From NCBI GenBank assembly GCA_002706605.1, contig PALT01000017.1, positions 50,188 to 114,187 on the forward strand: a stretch of DNA of 64,000 nt, given 5' to 3'. Shown here in pieces: positions 41,765 to 51,875 of this stretch. A model generated the notes under the pieces. The model saw only the letters and a program-made list of their open reading frames with translations. It had not been told where the DNA came from and did no database searches. Source of the DNA: Rhodovulum sp. (GTDB taxonomy: Bacteria; Pseudomonadota; Alphaproteobacteria; Rhodobacterales; Rhodobacteraceae). A program made the translations under genes and the position numbers. The stretch's first letter is position 1. Every line of letters starts with the position of its first letter.

Positions 41765-42304
41765 ATGATCCAGAAAAACTCTGTTCAGGACTATATCCGT
41801 ACCATCGTCGATTTCCCGCATGAGGGGATCATGTTCCGCGATGTGACGACCCTGTTTTCCGATCCGCGCGGCTTTCGCATGGCGATTGACCAGATGCTGT
41901 TGCCCTATGCAGGCATGGCGATTGATAAGGTCATCGGCCTTGAGGCGCGGGGGTTTATCCTTGGCGGCGCGATTGCGCATCAGTTGACCAAGGGGTTCGT
42001 GCCGGTGCGCAAAAAGGGCAAATTGCCCGGCACCACCATCAGCGAAGAGTATCAACTGGAATACGGCCAAGCGGTCGTTGAAATCCACGACGACGCCATT
42101 CAACCGGGTGAGCGGGTTTTGCTGGTCGATGACCTGTTGGCGACGGGTGGCACCGCCGAGGCGGGGATCAAGCTGGTCGAACGTCTGGGCGGTCAGATCA
42201 TCGGCTGTGCCTTTATCGTCGATCTACCCGATCTGGGCGGGCGCGCGCGGCTAGAGGGCATGGGCATGGATGTCCACGCCCTCTGTGCCTATGAGGGCCT
42301 GTAA
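41765..42304 (+). CDS. apt: Adenine phosphoribosyltransferase
   Basis: The 179-residue enzyme converts adenine and PRPP to AMP in purine salvage. Motifs are [20 protein letters not shown] at the N-terminus, [36 protein letters not shown] and the PRPP-binding loop [18 protein letters not shown]. Length and sequence agree with bacterial Apt throughout. It is convergent with the DsrE-like gene (6 bases apart) and probably monocistronic. Confidence 0.97.
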   Translation: MIQKNSVQDYIRTIVDFPHEGIMFRDVTTLFSDPRGFRMAIDQMLLPYAGMAIDKVIGLEARGFILGGAIAHQLTKGFVPVRKKGKLPGTTISEEYQLEYGQAVVEIHDDAIQPGERVLLVDDLLATGGTAEAGIKLVERLGGQIIGCAFIVDLPDLGGRARLEGMGMDVHALCAYEGL

Positions 42305-42310
42305 GACGCC

Positions 42311-42745
42311 TCAGGGGCGCACGTAGGCGTATCCCTCTTCCTGCAGCTGGATCAGGCGCACAACGCCCGAGGGCACCACGGTCGCCTCATCCATCAGGAT
42401 GATGTCGTGGCCGGCCTTGGCGCTCATCGCGCGCAGGGTGTTCCCGCAGGCCGCAAAGGACAGGTTGTTCATCTCAAGGCTCATCGTGCTGATGCGGTCG
42501 GCAACGGGGCTTTTGCCCGGTACGTACATGTTCAGACCCGGGCCGTAGGCGACCACCTCGATCACCACCTCATCGCCCACGGACGCGTAATAATTGGCGA
42601 CGTTCTGCGCGTTATTCAGGGCCATGTTCATCACCTGCGGATCGTTCTGGTCGACATGGATCGCGACGTGATGGGTCATGCCCTCGGCCCACGCACCCGT
42701 CGCCATGACGCCCGCAAGGACGGCGCCCAATACAAATTTTTTCAT
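42311..42745 (-). CDS. Periplasmic DsrE-like protein
   Basis: A 144-residue protein with a signal peptide (VLGAVLAGVMATGAWA-E). The mature part has the DsrE/DsrF-like alpha/beta fold: HHVAIHVDQNDPQVMNMAL, VVIEVVAYGPGLNM, and a single conserved Cys in LSFAACGNTLRAM, at the position where TusD-like proteins carry sulfur. Exported DsrE-like proteins occur in sulfur-oxidising alphaproteobacteria, but no sox or dsr genes are here. Role in thiol/sulfur handling is inferred. It lies alone between apt and the FAD oxidoreductase gene. Confidence 0.83.
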   Translation of the reverse strand: MKKFVLGAVLAGVMATGAWAEGMTHHVAIHVDQNDPQVMNMALNNAQNVANYYASVGDEVVIEVVAYGPGLNMYVPGKSPVADRISTMSLEMNNLSFAACGNTLRAMSAKAGHDIILMDEATVVPSGVVRLIQLQEEGYAYVRP

Positions 42746-42812
42746 GACTGTTCCTCCCTTGAACGGGAACAGCTTAGGCGCAGATTACAACCACACATAG
42801 AAAAATCTGAAT

Positions 42813-44225
42813 TTACGCAGGAACGATGACGCCCGGGTTCATGATGCCCTGCGGATCCAATGCGGATTTGATCGCACTGATCAGGGCAACCTTGGTCGGG
42901 TCGCCGTATTTCTGTAAATCCTTGACCTTCAGGCGTCCGATGCCGTGCTCGGCACTGACCGAGCCGCCCATCTCATGCACCAGATCATGCACACAGGCCT
43001 TTACGTCCCCACGCAGGTGATCGAACGCATCGCGGGTCTGACCGGCTGGCGGAAAGACGTTGTAATGCAGGTTTCCGTCGCCCAGATGGCCGAAACAGTT
43101 GATCCGCATCTCCGCGATTTTGCCCAAGGCCACGCCGCCACGGGTGATGAATTCGGGAATCGCACTCAGCGGCAGGGAAATGTCATGCGAAGAGATGGAC
43201 CCGATCACGCGGTTCGCCGCCGGAATGTTTTCGCGCACGGCCCAGAATTCCTGACGCTGGGTTTCGGATTGCGCCACAAGGCCGTCGGTCACAAGGCCCA
43301 GTTCAAACGCCTCGGCAAACAGGGTTTCCAGCGCCTCTTGCGGGTCCTGCCCCGCCGCCATACCGAGATCGATCAGAACCATCCAGTCGGGCACATCGTC
43401 AAACGGCAGACGGACCTGCGGCATGGCCTCGGCCAGAAAATGCAGACCCATCGCCCCGATCAGTTCAAAGGCCGACACGCTATTGCCCAGCAACTTGCCC
43501 GCCAGCGCCAAGAGGTCCAGCGCGGCCTCGGGTCCCGGCACGACCAACAGGCCCGCACCGGTTTGTTCGGGTTGCGGGAACAGCTTCAGGCTGGCCGCCG
43601 TGATGATCCCCAACGACCCCTCGGACCCGATCAGAAGGTTCTTCAGATCATAGCCGGTGTTGTCCTTGCGCAGGCGGCTAAGGCCGTTCCAGATCGACCC
43701 GTCAGGCATCACCGCCTCAAGGCCCAGACACAGATCGCGCGCATTGCCATAGCGCAGCACGTTCACCCCGCCCGCATTGGTCGCAAGGTTCCCGCCGATC
43801 CGCGCTGTGCCCTCGGACGCCAGCGACAGGGGAAACAGGCGACCCTGCTCTTCGGCGGCGGCCTGAACCTCGGCCAGGGTCACGCCTGCCTCAACCACCA
43901 TCGCGTTTTCCACGGGATAGACACCGCGAACGGCGTTCATCCGTTCAAGGGTCAGAACCACAGGCGCAGGGCCAGTCTCTTGGACCTGACCGCCGACAAG
44001 GCCCGTCCCCCCGCCATAAGGCACGATCCCGACATTTGCCGCCGCACAGGCGCGCACGATCGTCGCGACCTGCTCGGTGGTTTCAGGGGCCAGCAACGCC
44101 GCGCCCTGCCCCGTGAACCGGCCGCGCGGTTCCTCTAGATAGGCGGGGGTCAGTTCGCGAAAACAGGTGGCGGGCAGATCCCCGCGCAACGTGTCGATAA
44201 AGTCCGGCGTTGCGGCGTTCAGCAT
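42813..44225 (-). CDS. FAD-linked oxidase, GlcD/D-2-hydroxyacid dehydrogenase type
   Basis: This 470-residue flavoprotein oxidises a D-2-hydroxyacid such as glycolate, D-lactate or 2-hydroxyglutarate to the keto acid. The FAD-binding PCMH domain has VPYGGGTGLVGGQV and NLATNAGGVNVLRYG, LKNLLIGSEGSLGII; the C-terminal substrate domain has CFGHLGDGNLHYNVF and VSAEHGIGRLK, giving the metal-ligand histidines. ATG 44225 is preferred over GTG 44228. No glcEF partners are adjacent, so it is likely a single-subunit enzyme reducing quinone or cytochrome c. It lies downstream of the GNAT gene in the thrC/M16 gene series. Confidence 0.88.
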   Translation of the reverse strand: MLNAATPDFIDTLRGDLPATCFRELTPAYLEEPRGRFTGQGAALLAPETTEQVATIVRACAAANVGIVPYGGGTGLVGGQVQETGPAPVVLTLERMNAVRGVYPVENAMVVEAGVTLAEVQAAAEEQGRLFPLSLASEGTARIGGNLATNAGGVNVLRYGNARDLCLGLEAVMPDGSIWNGLSRLRKDNTGYDLKNLLIGSEGSLGIITAASLKLFPQPEQTGAGLLVVPGPEAALDLLALAGKLLGNSVSAFELIGAMGLHFLAEAMPQVRLPFDDVPDWMVLIDLGMAAGQDPQEALETLFAEAFELGLVTDGLVAQSETQRQEFWAVRENIPAANRVIGSISSHDISLPLSAIPEFITRGGVALGKIAEMRINCFGHLGDGNLHYNVFPPAGQTRDAFDHLRGDVKACVHDLVHEMGGSVSAEHGIGRLKVKDLQKYGDPTKVALISAIKSALDPQGIMNPGVIVPA

Positions 44226-44256
44226 CACAATATCCTATTAAATGCGGGCGCTTGCC

Positions 44257-44841
44257 CTACCCGATCGAGGTGCGCCCACGGCGATCACTGCGCAAATTGG
44301 CATAGAGCACATGGTTGCGCCAGCGCCCGTCGATTTGCAGATAGCTTTGGGCGACGCCTTCGTATTTGAACCCTGTTTTTTCCAGTACCCCGCGCGAGGC
44401 GCTGTTTTCCGGCAGACAGGCGGCCTCAAGCCGCGACAGATCCATCTCGTTAAAGGCGTAGTGCACAACGGCCTCAAGCCCCTCGCGCATGAACCCGTGG
44501 CGCGCGTATTTCTGGCCAATCCAATAGCCAAGCGTGCCGGACTGTGCCGGACCCGTGCGGATGTTGTCCAACGTGATCGCCCCCAAAAGGGCGTTATCGT
44601 CACGGCGGATCATGAACAACGGAACGGCGGTCCCTTGGGCAAGCGCACGGCTGGCCCAATAGACGCGGTTGGTAAAGGCGCGGCGGGACAAATGGTCGGG
44701 GGCCCATTCGGGCTCCCACGGGGTGAGAAAGGCCTGACTCTCGCGGCGCAGGGACGACCACGGCACGAAATCCCCATGCGTCGGCAAACGCAAGGTCATG
44801 CGTGGCGTTTCGATCCGTACCTTGCGCCGACGGGTGAACAT
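44257..44841 (-). CDS. GNAT-family N-acetyltransferase (RimJ/RimL type)
   Basis: The 194-residue protein shows the RimJ pattern IETPRMTLRLPTHGDFVPW at the N-terminus, LGYWIGQKYARHGFMREGLE in the acetyl-CoA site, and CLPENSASRGVLEKTGFKYE. RimJ-like enzymes acetylate N-termini of ribosomal proteins or small substrates. Its ATG overlaps the M16 peptidase stop at 44841 (ATGA type), so it is translated from the same message. Specific target unknown. Confidence 0.86.
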   Translation of the reverse strand: MFTRRRKVRIETPRMTLRLPTHGDFVPWSSLRRESQAFLTPWEPEWAPDHLSRRAFTNRVYWASRALAQGTAVPLFMIRRDDNALLGAITLDNIRTGPAQSGTLGYWIGQKYARHGFMREGLEAVVHYAFNEMDLSRLEAACLPENSASRGVLEKTGFKYEGVAQSYLQIDGRWRNHVLYANLRSDRRGRTSIG

Positions 44842-46103
44842 CAGGCTGCGATCTTCTCCTTTAAGGCCTCAAGCCGAGGCGCGTCCTCTACCGGACCATA
44901 AAGGGCCATCGCCGCACGTCCAGAGGTAATCAACCCTTCGCCAAACGCCTTGACGTCGCCGGTGGTCACCGCGTCGATGCGCGCGATGGTCTCATCCAGC
45001 TCGGGCACACGGCCCCAGATCGCGACGTTTCGGGCCAGACGTTCGGCGCGCGAGGACGGGCTTTCCAGCCCCATCAACAGGCCTGCCTTCATCTGGGCGC
45101 GGGCGCGACCGACCTCAGCCGGGGTGATGTCACCGGCGGCGCGGATCATCTCATCCACGGTCAGTTCGGCCAGATCGGCGACCTGCGATCCCGACGTGCC
45201 AGCATAAAGCGTCACCATGCCCGTATCGGCATAGGCCCCAGCCTGCGCAAAGATCGAATAGCACAGGCCGCGCTTTTCACGGACCTCTTGGAACAGACGG
45301 GACGACATCCCGCCGCCGAGGGCGCTTGCGTAAATCTGGGCCGCATAGATCGACGGATCGCGGTAGCCGGGGCTTTCAAACGCAAGGGTGAAATGCGCCT
45401 GTTCCAGCGGCTTGATCATCCGCTTTTCCCCACCGGCAAAGCTTGCCCCCGTGGGTTCCAGATGACCCGCCGGTTTCAGACCACCAAACAGGGCCTCGGC
45501 CATGCGCACGATTTCGTCGTGATCGACTGCACCGGCGGCGGACAGGATCATCTGATCCGGTGCGTAATGTTCGCCAACGAAACCAGACAGGTCCTCACGG
45601 CTAAAGGCGCGGACGCGTTCGGCGGGGCCAAGGATCGAGCGACCCAATGCCTGTTCGGGATAGGCCGCCTCTTGCAGCCAGTCGAACACGATGTCGTCGG
45701 GCGTATCCAGAACCTGACCGATTTCTTGCAGGATCACGCCGCGCTCAACCTCGATCTCGTTCAGATCGAACACGGGGTTCAGAACGATGTCCGAAATCAC
45801 GTCCAACGCGAGGGGCACATCGGCCTCAAGCACGCGGGCGTAATAGGCGGTCATCTCGCGCGAGGTATAGGCGTTGATATAGCCGCCCACGTCCTCAATC
45901 GCCTCGGCGATCTGTAGGGCGCTGCGTTGCGAGGTGCCCTTGAACGCCATGTGCTCAAGGAAATGGGCAATGCCATTTTGTTCGGGACGTTCGTGACGGC
46001 CACCGGCCATCGCCCAGATACCCAAAGCCGCCGATTTCAGACCCGGCATGGATTCCGTCACAATGCGGAACCCGTTTGACAGTGTGTGCAGCTCTACGCT
46101 CAA
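44841..46103 (-). CDS. M16-family zinc metallopeptidase (mitochondrial processing peptidase-like)
   Basis: A 420-residue insulinase-like peptidase. The zinc motif HFLEHMAFKG (inverted HxxEH) lies near residue 47, with a downstream Glu ligand in IEVERGVILQEIGQ, and the Arg/Tyr region SRLFQEVREKRGLCYSI. It resembles the single-chain alphaproteobacterial ancestor of mitochondrial processing peptidase beta subunits. It follows thrC with a 4-base overlap (46100-46103) and is followed by a GNAT gene with a 1-base overlap, the classical alphaproteobacterial thrC-M16 arrangement. It is cytoplasmic or periplasmic, without a clear leader. Confidence 0.92.
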   Translation of the reverse strand: MSVELHTLSNGFRIVTESMPGLKSAALGIWAMAGGRHERPEQNGIAHFLEHMAFKGTSQRSALQIAEAIEDVGGYINAYTSREMTAYYARVLEADVPLALDVISDIVLNPVFDLNEIEVERGVILQEIGQVLDTPDDIVFDWLQEAAYPEQALGRSILGPAERVRAFSREDLSGFVGEHYAPDQMILSAAGAVDHDEIVRMAEALFGGLKPAGHLEPTGASFAGGEKRMIKPLEQAHFTLAFESPGYRDPSIYAAQIYASALGGGMSSRLFQEVREKRGLCYSIFAQAGAYADTGMVTLYAGTSGSQVADLAELTVDEMIRAAGDITPAEVGRARAQMKAGLLMGLESPSSRAERLARNVAIWGRVPELDETIARIDAVTTGDVKAFGEGLITSGRAAMALYGPVEDAPRLEALKEKIAA

Positions 46104-47491
46104 CCGCGTCGCCCTTCTTTGATCAGTGTCTGAATGGCCGCCAGGTCGTTTTCGACGCGCGTCACGCGCTCGGGCAGGTCAAACAGGTTTTTCATACGTT
46201 CGGGCAGCGCGGGACGCTGATGGACCGCCTGTTCCACCGCATCCGGGAATTTCGCCGGATGCGCCGTGGCCAAGGTGATCATCGGCACCTGCGCGTCCTG
46301 ATGTTCCTCTGCAACTTTTACACCAACCGCCGAATGGGGGCACAGCACCTCACCCGTGGCGGCGAATTGTTCGGTGATGGTGCGCGATGTCTCGTCCTCG
46401 GAACAACGGCCCGAGGTGAACACGTCCTGCAAACGCTGCAGCGCGCCTTGGCTGATGGTGAAACCGCCCTCGGCCTTGAGCTCGTCCATCAACTGCGTCA
46501 CCGCCGCGCCATCACGGTCATAGGCGTCAAAGAGCGCGCGTTCAAAGTTCGACGAGACCTGAATGTCCATCGACGGGCTGATCGAGGGGGTGACCCCCTG
46601 TTTGATATAGCCAATGCCGCTGATTGCGCGGTGCAGGATGTCGTTCTGGTTGGTCGCGACGACCAGCTTGCCAATCGGCAGGCCCATGCGTTTCGCGACA
46701 TAGCCCGCAAAGATGTCACCAAAGTTGCCGGTCGGTACGGTAAAATCGACGGTGCGGTGCGGCGCGCCAAGGGACACAGCCGACGAGAAATAATAGACAA
46801 CCTGCGCCAGAACACGTGCCCAGTTGATCGAGTTCACACCGGCCAGACCAACCGCATCGCGGAATTCGAAATCGTTGAACATGTCTTTGACCGCCGCCTG
46901 ACAGTCATCGAAATCCCCATCAACTGCGATGGCGTGAACGTTGTCATCGGCGGGCGTCGTCATCTGGCGACGCTGCACATCCGACACGCGGCCATGCGGG
47001 AACAGGATGAACACATCCACATTGTCCAAACCGCGAAAGGCCTCAATCGCGGCACTGCCCGTGTCGCCCGAGGTCGCGCCGACGATGGTTACGCGGTCGC
47101 CCGAACGGCCAAGGGCCGCTTGGAACAGCTGACCGATCAGCTGCATCGCGAAATCTTTGAACGCCAGCGTCGGACCGTGGAACAGTTCCAGCAGGAAATG
47201 GTTCGGGGCCAGTTGCACCAGAGGCGCGCGCGCCGCGTGGCCGAAACCGGCATAGGCGCGGGCGATGATGTCTTTGAATTCCGCATCCGTGAACGTGTCA
47301 CCGATATAGGGGCGCATCACACGGAACGCGATCTCCTCATAGGACTGACCGGCCAAATCGGCGATCTCGTCCGCGGAAAAGGTCGGAAAGCTCTCGGGCA
47401 CATAGAGGCCACCGTCGCGGGCCAGACCCGTCAGCATCGCCTGTTCAAAGTTCAGTTCCGGCGCATTGGCGCGCGTGGAAATGTATTTCAT
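46100..47491 (-). CDS. thrC: Threonine synthase
   Basis: The 463-residue PLP enzyme makes threonine from O-phosphohomoserine. Motifs: YISTRANAPELNFEQAMLTG at the N-terminus, LFHGPTLAFKDFAMQLIG with the PLP lysine, VGATSGDTGSAAIEAFRG and FTVPTGNFGDIFAGYVAKRM, typical of the long class-2 threonine synthases. The start is 10 bases downstream of the SURF1 stop, so it rides on the cytochrome oxidase transcript, a link seen widely in Rhodobacterales. Its stop overlaps the M16 peptidase start. Confidence 0.96.
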   Translation of the reverse strand: MKYISTRANAPELNFEQAMLTGLARDGGLYVPESFPTFSADEIADLAGQSYEEIAFRVMRPYIGDTFTDAEFKDIIARAYAGFGHAARAPLVQLAPNHFLLELFHGPTLAFKDFAMQLIGQLFQAALGRSGDRVTIVGATSGDTGSAAIEAFRGLDNVDVFILFPHGRVSDVQRRQMTTPADDNVHAIAVDGDFDDCQAAVKDMFNDFEFRDAVGLAGVNSINWARVLAQVVYYFSSAVSLGAPHRTVDFTVPTGNFGDIFAGYVAKRMGLPIGKLVVATNQNDILHRAISGIGYIKQGVTPSISPSMDIQVSSNFERALFDAYDRDGAAVTQLMDELKAEGGFTISQGALQRLQDVFTSGRCSEDETSRTITEQFAATGEVLCPHSAVGVKVAEEHQDAQVPMITLATAHPAKFPDAVEQAVHQRPALPERMKNLFDLPERVTRVENDLAAIQTLIKEGRRG

Positions 47492-47501
47492 CTCTTGCCT
47501 C

Positions 47502-48176
47502 TTAAACCTGTTGGCGTCTGATACGCCACAAAAGCAGCCCTGTCATCCCCAGCCAAATCGCGGCCAGTGAAAACCACGTAATGGCATAGCTGCGGTGATC
47601 GTTGGGGATGCCCGAACTGTCCACGGGCCATGGGGAAATCGCGGGATCGGCGGGCGTGACAGACCGCGCAACGACCAACACCGGCTCGGTCCCCAGGGTG
47701 GCGGCCATCTCGGGCACCTGCCGCGCGAACCAAAGGCCGCCGTCGATATCGGGCTCGGGGGTGAAATTGCTGATCTCGTCGGGCCAGTGCAGGTTGCCGA
47801 CCACGGTGACTGGACCATCGGGAAACGCACCGGGTGCGTCGCCGTTCTTCAGGAACCCGCGATCCACCATGATCTGGCGCCCGTCGACATCGAACACGGT
47901 GATAATGCGGTGGCCCGCGCCAATGATCTTGCGGCTGGCCAGAACGCGCAGGCCGCGGGGCTCAAACGTGCCGGTCACGGTGACGGGCATGTATTTGTCC
48001 GCCTCGGGATCGGGCGTTTCGGGCAGGGCCACAGGCGCGTCGCCGATGCGCGCGTCGATCTGGGACAGGATGTTTTCCTTCCACGCAAGGCGGTCCAATT
48101 GCCACTTTCCGAGGCTCATCAGAATTGCCGCGCCCAGCAGGCCAAACAGCAGCGGAACGATCATTCGTTTGGTCAT
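47502..48176 (-). CDS. SURF1 family cytochrome c oxidase assembly protein
   Basis: A 224-residue inner-membrane protein with one helix at each end (LLFGLLGAAILMSLGKWQLD near residue 10; AITWFSLAAIWLGMTGLLLW near residue 200) and a periplasmic domain between. KYMPVTVTGTF and DRGFLKNG are SURF1 motifs. SURF1 supports heme A delivery to subunit I of aa3 oxidase. It lies between the subunit III gene and thrC. A hairpin in the 78-base gap to ctaE may reduce read-through. Confidence 0.92.
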   Translation of the reverse strand: MTKRMIVPLLFGLLGAAILMSLGKWQLDRLAWKENILSQIDARIGDAPVALPETPDPEADKYMPVTVTGTFEPRGLRVLASRKIIGAGHRIITVFDVDGRQIMVDRGFLKNGDAPGAFPDGPVTVVGNLHWPDEISNFTPEPDIDGGLWFARQVPEMAATLGTEPVLVVARSVTPADPAISPWPVDSSGIPNDHRSYAITWFSLAAIWLGMTGLLLWRIRRQQV

Positions 48177-48192
48177 AGTCCCTCACAGCAAA

Positions 48193-48214
48193 GGCGCGGG
48201 GTTTCCCCCGCGCC
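48193..48214 (-). terminator. Hairpin between ctaE and the SURF1 gene
   Basis: GGCGCGGGG and CCCCGCGCC form a perfect 9 bp stem with four loop bases, 41 bases after the ctaE stop. On the minus strand only a short TTTG follows, so it is probably a partial terminator or stability element. Confidence 0.5.
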
Positions 48215-48254
48215 CGTTGTTCTTTCACACTTGTTTCGCAAATGCGAGAGGCGT

Positions 48255-49058
48255 TTAGCCGCCCCAGATGTAGACGGCTGCGAACAGGAACAGCCAGACA
48301 ACGTCAACAAAGTGCCAGTACCAAGCGGCGGCTTCGAAACCGATGTGCTTTTCCTGAGTAAAATCGTTCTTAAGCGTCAGACGCAGCAGGCAGACGAACA
48401 GGAAGATCGTACCGATCAGAACGTGCGCGCCGTGGAAACCGGTCGCCATAAAGAAGTTGGCACCATAGATGTTGCCCGAGAAGCCGAAGGCCGCGTGGCT
48501 GTATTCGTAGATCTGGAACACGGTGAACACAGCGCCCAGAGCAATCGCAAGGATCAGACCGTTGCGCATGTCTTTGCGGTTGTTCTCATGCACCAGAGCG
48601 TGGTGCGCCCAAGTTGCAGCCGCACCCGAGCACAGCAGGATCAGCGTGTTGATCAGCGGCAGGTGCCACGGGTCAAACGTCTCGATGCCAACCGGCGGCC
48701 ATACACCGTCAACGGCGGGGCTTTCCGGACCCATGGGGTACAGGGCGTGTTTGAAGAAGCTCCAGAACCACGCAACAAAGAACATCACCTCGGACATGAT
48801 GAACAGGATAAAGCCATAGCGCAGACCGATACGCACCACGGGGGTGTGATCGCCAGCGCGGCTCTCGGACACAACGTCCGACCACCATGCGAACATGACG
48901 TAGGCGACCATGGCCAGACCAACCAGGAACATGGCGATGCCTTCATCATGCATCAGGCGCACAGCGCCGTAGAGCATGATCAAAGCGCCGACAGAGCCCA
49001 GGAACGGCCAGATGGACGGGTTGATAATGTGATAGTCGTGGTTTTTCTCATGCGCCAT
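48255..49058 (-). CDS. ctaE: Cytochrome c oxidase subunit III
   Basis: A 267-residue integral membrane protein with seven helices. [20 protein letters not shown] opens the first, and [36 protein letters not shown] and [20 protein letters not shown] are characteristic subunit III motifs; the C-terminus [17 protein letters not shown] closes the last. Subunit III stabilises the aa3 oxidase and aids proton uptake. It belongs to the ctaC-ctaB-ctaG-ctaE series; the gap from ctaG is 22 bases. Subunit I is not in this window. Confidence 0.97.
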   Translation of the reverse strand: MAHEKNHDYHIINPSIWPFLGSVGALIMLYGAVRLMHDEGIAMFLVGLAMVAYVMFAWWSDVVSESRAGDHTPVVRIGLRYGFILFIMSEVMFFVAWFWSFFKHALYPMGPESPAVDGVWPPVGIETFDPWHLPLINTLILLCSGAAATWAHHALVHENNRKDMRNGLILAIALGAVFTVFQIYEYSHAAFGFSGNIYGANFFMATGFHGAHVLIGTIFLFVCLLRLTLKNDFTQEKHIGFEAAAWYWHFVDVVWLFLFAAVYIWGG

Positions 49059-49080
49059 GATGGGTCCCTCGCCTGAGACG

Positions 49081-49662
49081 TCAGTTAAAGTTTTGTTTTG
49101 TTTCGGGGCCGTCGTACAGGGTCACCTGTGCCTCGGGCAAGTCGATCTCGTGGAACGTATAGCTAAGCGTGATCGTATGCACGTACTTGCCTTCGCGGTC
49201 TTCCACGATTTCGGGATCGACGTAAAAGGTGACCGGCATCTGGATGCGTTCACCTGGTTGCAGGACCTGCTCGGTAAAGCAGAAACAGTCGATCTTGGTA
49301 AAATAGCCACCCGCCGCAAAGGGGGCGACGTTGTAGCTTGCCGAACCGGCAACGGGCCGGTCGGTCGGGTTGTAGGCCTCGTAAAAGGCCAGACCGGTTT
49401 CCCCGATCTTGAGTTCCATTTCACGCTGGGCCGGTTTGAATTCCCACGGGAAATCACGCTCTTTGCTGGCGTCAAAGCGCACCTTGATGGTTTCCTCTAA
49501 CACCACGTCCGAGCCCGCATCCGCCTGCAGCGTCTCACCGCCATAGCCGGTCACGCGGCAGAACAGGTCATAAAGCGGTACCGACGCCCAGCCGAGCGAG
49601 CCCATGAAGGTCACCACAGCCAACAGTTTCACAACCGTTTTGGATTTCGCCTTATCCGTCAT
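49081..49662 (-). CDS. ctaG: Cytochrome c oxidase assembly protein CtaG (Cox11)
   Basis: The 193-residue protein has one N-terminal helix ([19 protein letters not shown]) and a periplasmic copper-binding domain. [13 protein letters not shown] and [16 protein letters not shown], with the Cys-x-Cys-Phe motif, are diagnostic of Cox11/CtaG. It inserts copper into CuB of subunit I. Its ATG overlaps the stop of the 63-residue gene by 4 bases. It is followed by ctaE. Confidence 0.95.
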   Translation of the reverse strand: MTDKAKSKTVVKLLAVVTFMGSLGWASVPLYDLFCRVTGYGGETLQADAGSDVVLEETIKVRFDASKERDFPWEFKPAQREMELKIGETGLAFYEAYNPTDRPVAGSASYNVAPFAAGGYFTKIDCFCFTEQVLQPGERIQMPVTFYVDPEIVEDREGKYVHTITLSYTFHEIDLPEAQVTLYDGPETKQNFN

Positions 49663-49850
49663 TGCGCCTCCAGTATCAGTTCGGGGCGGACGACGTGGTC
49701 AAAGCCCTGCAAACTGGTTCCTTCAGAGATTTTGACGATCGTCAGGCCGAAAACAAGCAGAACAAAAGCAATAAGCACCCCGCCAAGCCCCATATTGCGG
49801 CCAAAACGACGTTTATGCAGTTCGTGATCCTTGCGGAATTCGCTTACCAT
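49659..49850 (-). CDS. Small membrane protein of the cytochrome oxidase operon (CoxF-like)
   Basis: A 63-residue protein with a charged N-terminus ([20 protein letters not shown]) and one membrane helix ([17 protein letters not shown]). Proteins of this size and shape sit between ctaB and ctaG in many alphaproteobacteria, including Paracoccus, and are called CoxF or unnamed. It starts 7 bases inside the ctaB 3' end and overlaps the ctaG start by 4 bases, so it is translated as part of the assembly operon. Function not established. Confidence 0.8.
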   Translation of the reverse strand: MVSEFRKDHELHKRRFGRNMGLGGVLIAFVLLVFGLTIVKISEGTSLQGFDHVVRPELILEAQ

Positions 49851-50779
49851 GTGCCCACCCCGAAATTAGCCAGAGCCACGCCCACCATCAGGGCGACAAA
49901 GTGCAGGAACAGGTAGACCAGCGAAAAGCGGAAGAATTTCTTTTCCACTTTGTACTCGTCTGCGACGGCAGCATCCTCATCACGGCGCCAGATGATGATC
50001 GCGCCCTTGATGAACAGCGCGTTCAGAACCACCGACACCGCCAGATACAGAGGGCCACCGATAGACGTCGCCGCCAAAGCCAGAGCCATCGGCGCAAGCA
50101 GCAGCGTGTAAACCAGAATATGCGCGCGGGTGGTCTTGCGGCCGTGGGTCACGGTCAGCATCGGCACGCCGGCGTTGGAATAGTCGTCCTTCATGAACAG
50201 GGCCAGCGCCCAGAAATGGGGCGGCGTCCACATAAAGATCAGGACGAACATCAGAACGGATTCGACACTGACACCACCGGTGGCCACAGCCCAGCCGATC
50301 ATCGGAGGGAACGCGCCCGCCGCACCACCGATCACGATGTTCTGCGGGGTCGAGCGTTTCAGCCACATAGTGTACACGACAGCGTAGAAAAAGATGGTAA
50401 AGGCCAGCAAACCGGCCGCAACCCAGTTGGCCGCCAGACCCAGCATCAGAACAGACAGAACCGACAAGGCCAGACCAACCGCCAGAGCCTCACCCGCGGT
50501 GACGCGGCCCGACGGAACGGGGCGTTTCGCGGTGCGACGCATCACTGCATCAATATCGGCATCCCACCACATGTTCAGGGCACCAGAGGCGCCGCCGCCA
50601 ATGGCGATGAACAGGATCGCGGTGAAGGCAACGAATGGGTGCACGGATACAGGCGCGACAAACAGGCCCGCCAGCGCCGTGAACACCACCAGCGACATCA
50701 CGCGCGGCTTGAGCAGCGCGATGTAATCGCCGAATTCGGCTTCATTGCTGTGATCGATAAGGGTCGTGGTATCGGTCAT
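49844..50779 (-). CDS. ctaB: Protoheme IX farnesyltransferase (heme O synthase)
   Basis: A 311-residue UbiA-superfamily prenyltransferase with about eight membrane helices. The first acidic motif is [20 protein letters not shown] and the second [20 protein letters not shown], followed by [20 protein letters not shown], all typical of CtaB/CyoE. It converts heme B to heme O, precursor of heme A for the aa3 oxidase. It lies 53 bases after ctaC, with a short GC hairpin in the gap. Confidence 0.97.
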   Translation of the reverse strand: MTDTTTLIDHSNEAEFGDYIALLKPRVMSLVVFTALAGLFVAPVSVHPFVAFTAILFIAIGGGASGALNMWWDADIDAVMRRTAKRPVPSGRVTAGEALAVGLALSVLSVLMLGLAANWVAAGLLAFTIFFYAVVYTMWLKRSTPQNIVIGGAAGAFPPMIGWAVATGGVSVESVLMFVLIFMWTPPHFWALALFMKDDYSNAGVPMLTVTHGRKTTRAHILVYTLLLAPMALALAATSIGGPLYLAVSVVLNALFIKGAIIIWRRDEDAAVADEYKVEKKFFRFSLVYLFLHFVALMVGVALANFGVGTW

Positions 50780-50832
50780 TTCTGCCCCCTGCTGGGTGGA
50801 CTGGCCGCGTGGGCCAGCCCGCCTTGCGGAGT

Positions 50833-51702
50833 TTACTCGGCCGACGCGACGGTCAGCGTGCGCGGGGTGCCGGCGTATTCGTCAATCGCGCCGTCCAGCC
50901 ATGCGTCGTAGTCCTCTTGCGACACAGCGCGAACCACGATGGGCATATAAGCGTGTGCAATACCGCAGAGTTCCGAACACTGGCCGAAGTAAACACCTTC
51001 CATGCCTTCGTCGACTTCGAACCAAAGTTGCGCCAGACGGCCCGGAACAGCGTCCTGTTTCACGCCGAATGCGGGGATGGTCCAGCTGTGAATCACGTCA
51101 GCACCGGTCACGGTCATGACAACCTTTTTGCCGGTCGGGATGACGACGGCGGTGTCGGTCGCCAGCAGGTGATGCTCGGGCGCGTAACCGTAATCGGCCA
51201 GTTCGTCCTCGGCCAGCATGAAGCTGTCAAAGGCGAAATCGTGGTCGGTGTATTCATAACCCCAGTACCACTGGTAGCCGGTGACCTTGATGTTCACATC
51301 CGCCTCGGGGATGGTCTGTTGCTTGAACAGAACCGGCAGCGAGAAGGCGCCGATGACCACAAGGATCACCAAGGGCACGATCGTCCAAGCCACCTCAAGA
51401 GGGGTGTTGTGCGTAAAGGTCGAGGGCGTCGGGTTCGCCTTGCGGTTAAAGCGGACAATCACGAACAACAAAAGCGCGGTCACGAAGATCACGATCGCGG
51501 TGATGATCACCAAGATCAGCGAGTTCAGGCCCTGCAGGTCACGGGCCAGTTCGGTCGCGGCGGGCTGAAAGCCCAGTGCCTTGTCGGTCGGAATGCCAAC
51601 AACCTTCAACCCGTCCACAGTGTCCTGAGCCAGAGCCGAAGTCGCGGTAAAAGTAGCAGCAGCTGCGGCCATAAAGCCGTTGCGCAAAGTAGAGATCTGC
51701 AT
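50833..51702 (-). CDS. ctaC: Cytochrome c oxidase subunit II
   Basis: The 289-residue subunit has a signal peptide ([17 protein letters not shown]), two transmembrane helices (about residues 55-75 and 100-120) and a cupredoxin domain. [14 protein letters not shown] is the aromatic electron-entry region, and [17 protein letters not shown] holds the CuA ligands (two Cys, His, Met). ATG 51702 follows AGGGAAAG; an upstream in-frame ATG (51792) adds 30 residues without support and pushes back the leader. It is the first gene of the oxidase series, divergent from tldD. Confidence 0.96.
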   Translation of the reverse strand: MQISTLRNGFMAAAAATFTATSALAQDTVDGLKVVGIPTDKALGFQPAATELARDLQGLNSLILVIITAIVIFVTALLLFVIVRFNRKANPTPSTFTHNTPLEVAWTIVPLVILVVIGAFSLPVLFKQQTIPEADVNIKVTGYQWYWGYEYTDHDFAFDSFMLAEDELADYGYAPEHHLLATDTAVVIPTGKKVVMTVTGADVIHSWTIPAFGVKQDAVPGRLAQLWFEVDEGMEGVYFGQCSELCGIAHAYMPIVVRAVSQEDYDAWLDGAIDEYAGTPRTLTVASAE

Positions 51703-51875
51703 CGTCTTTCCCTGTATCATCAGCGGCACGTCAGCCGCGACACGGCGCCAAAATTTCGGCATACCGTTGTGTTCCCGCGCCCCAAAAACCATATTAAGCC
51801 GAATGAAACAAGCAAGATTGTTGCGGCAAGTAGCCGCGATAGCCCTTGGAAAATACTGATATTACGGACGCATCT

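Noticed and set aside
46076..47521. 481-codon plus-strand open frame opposite thrC
   Set aside because: It mirrors threonine synthase exactly and shows low-complexity Arg/His-rich composition.
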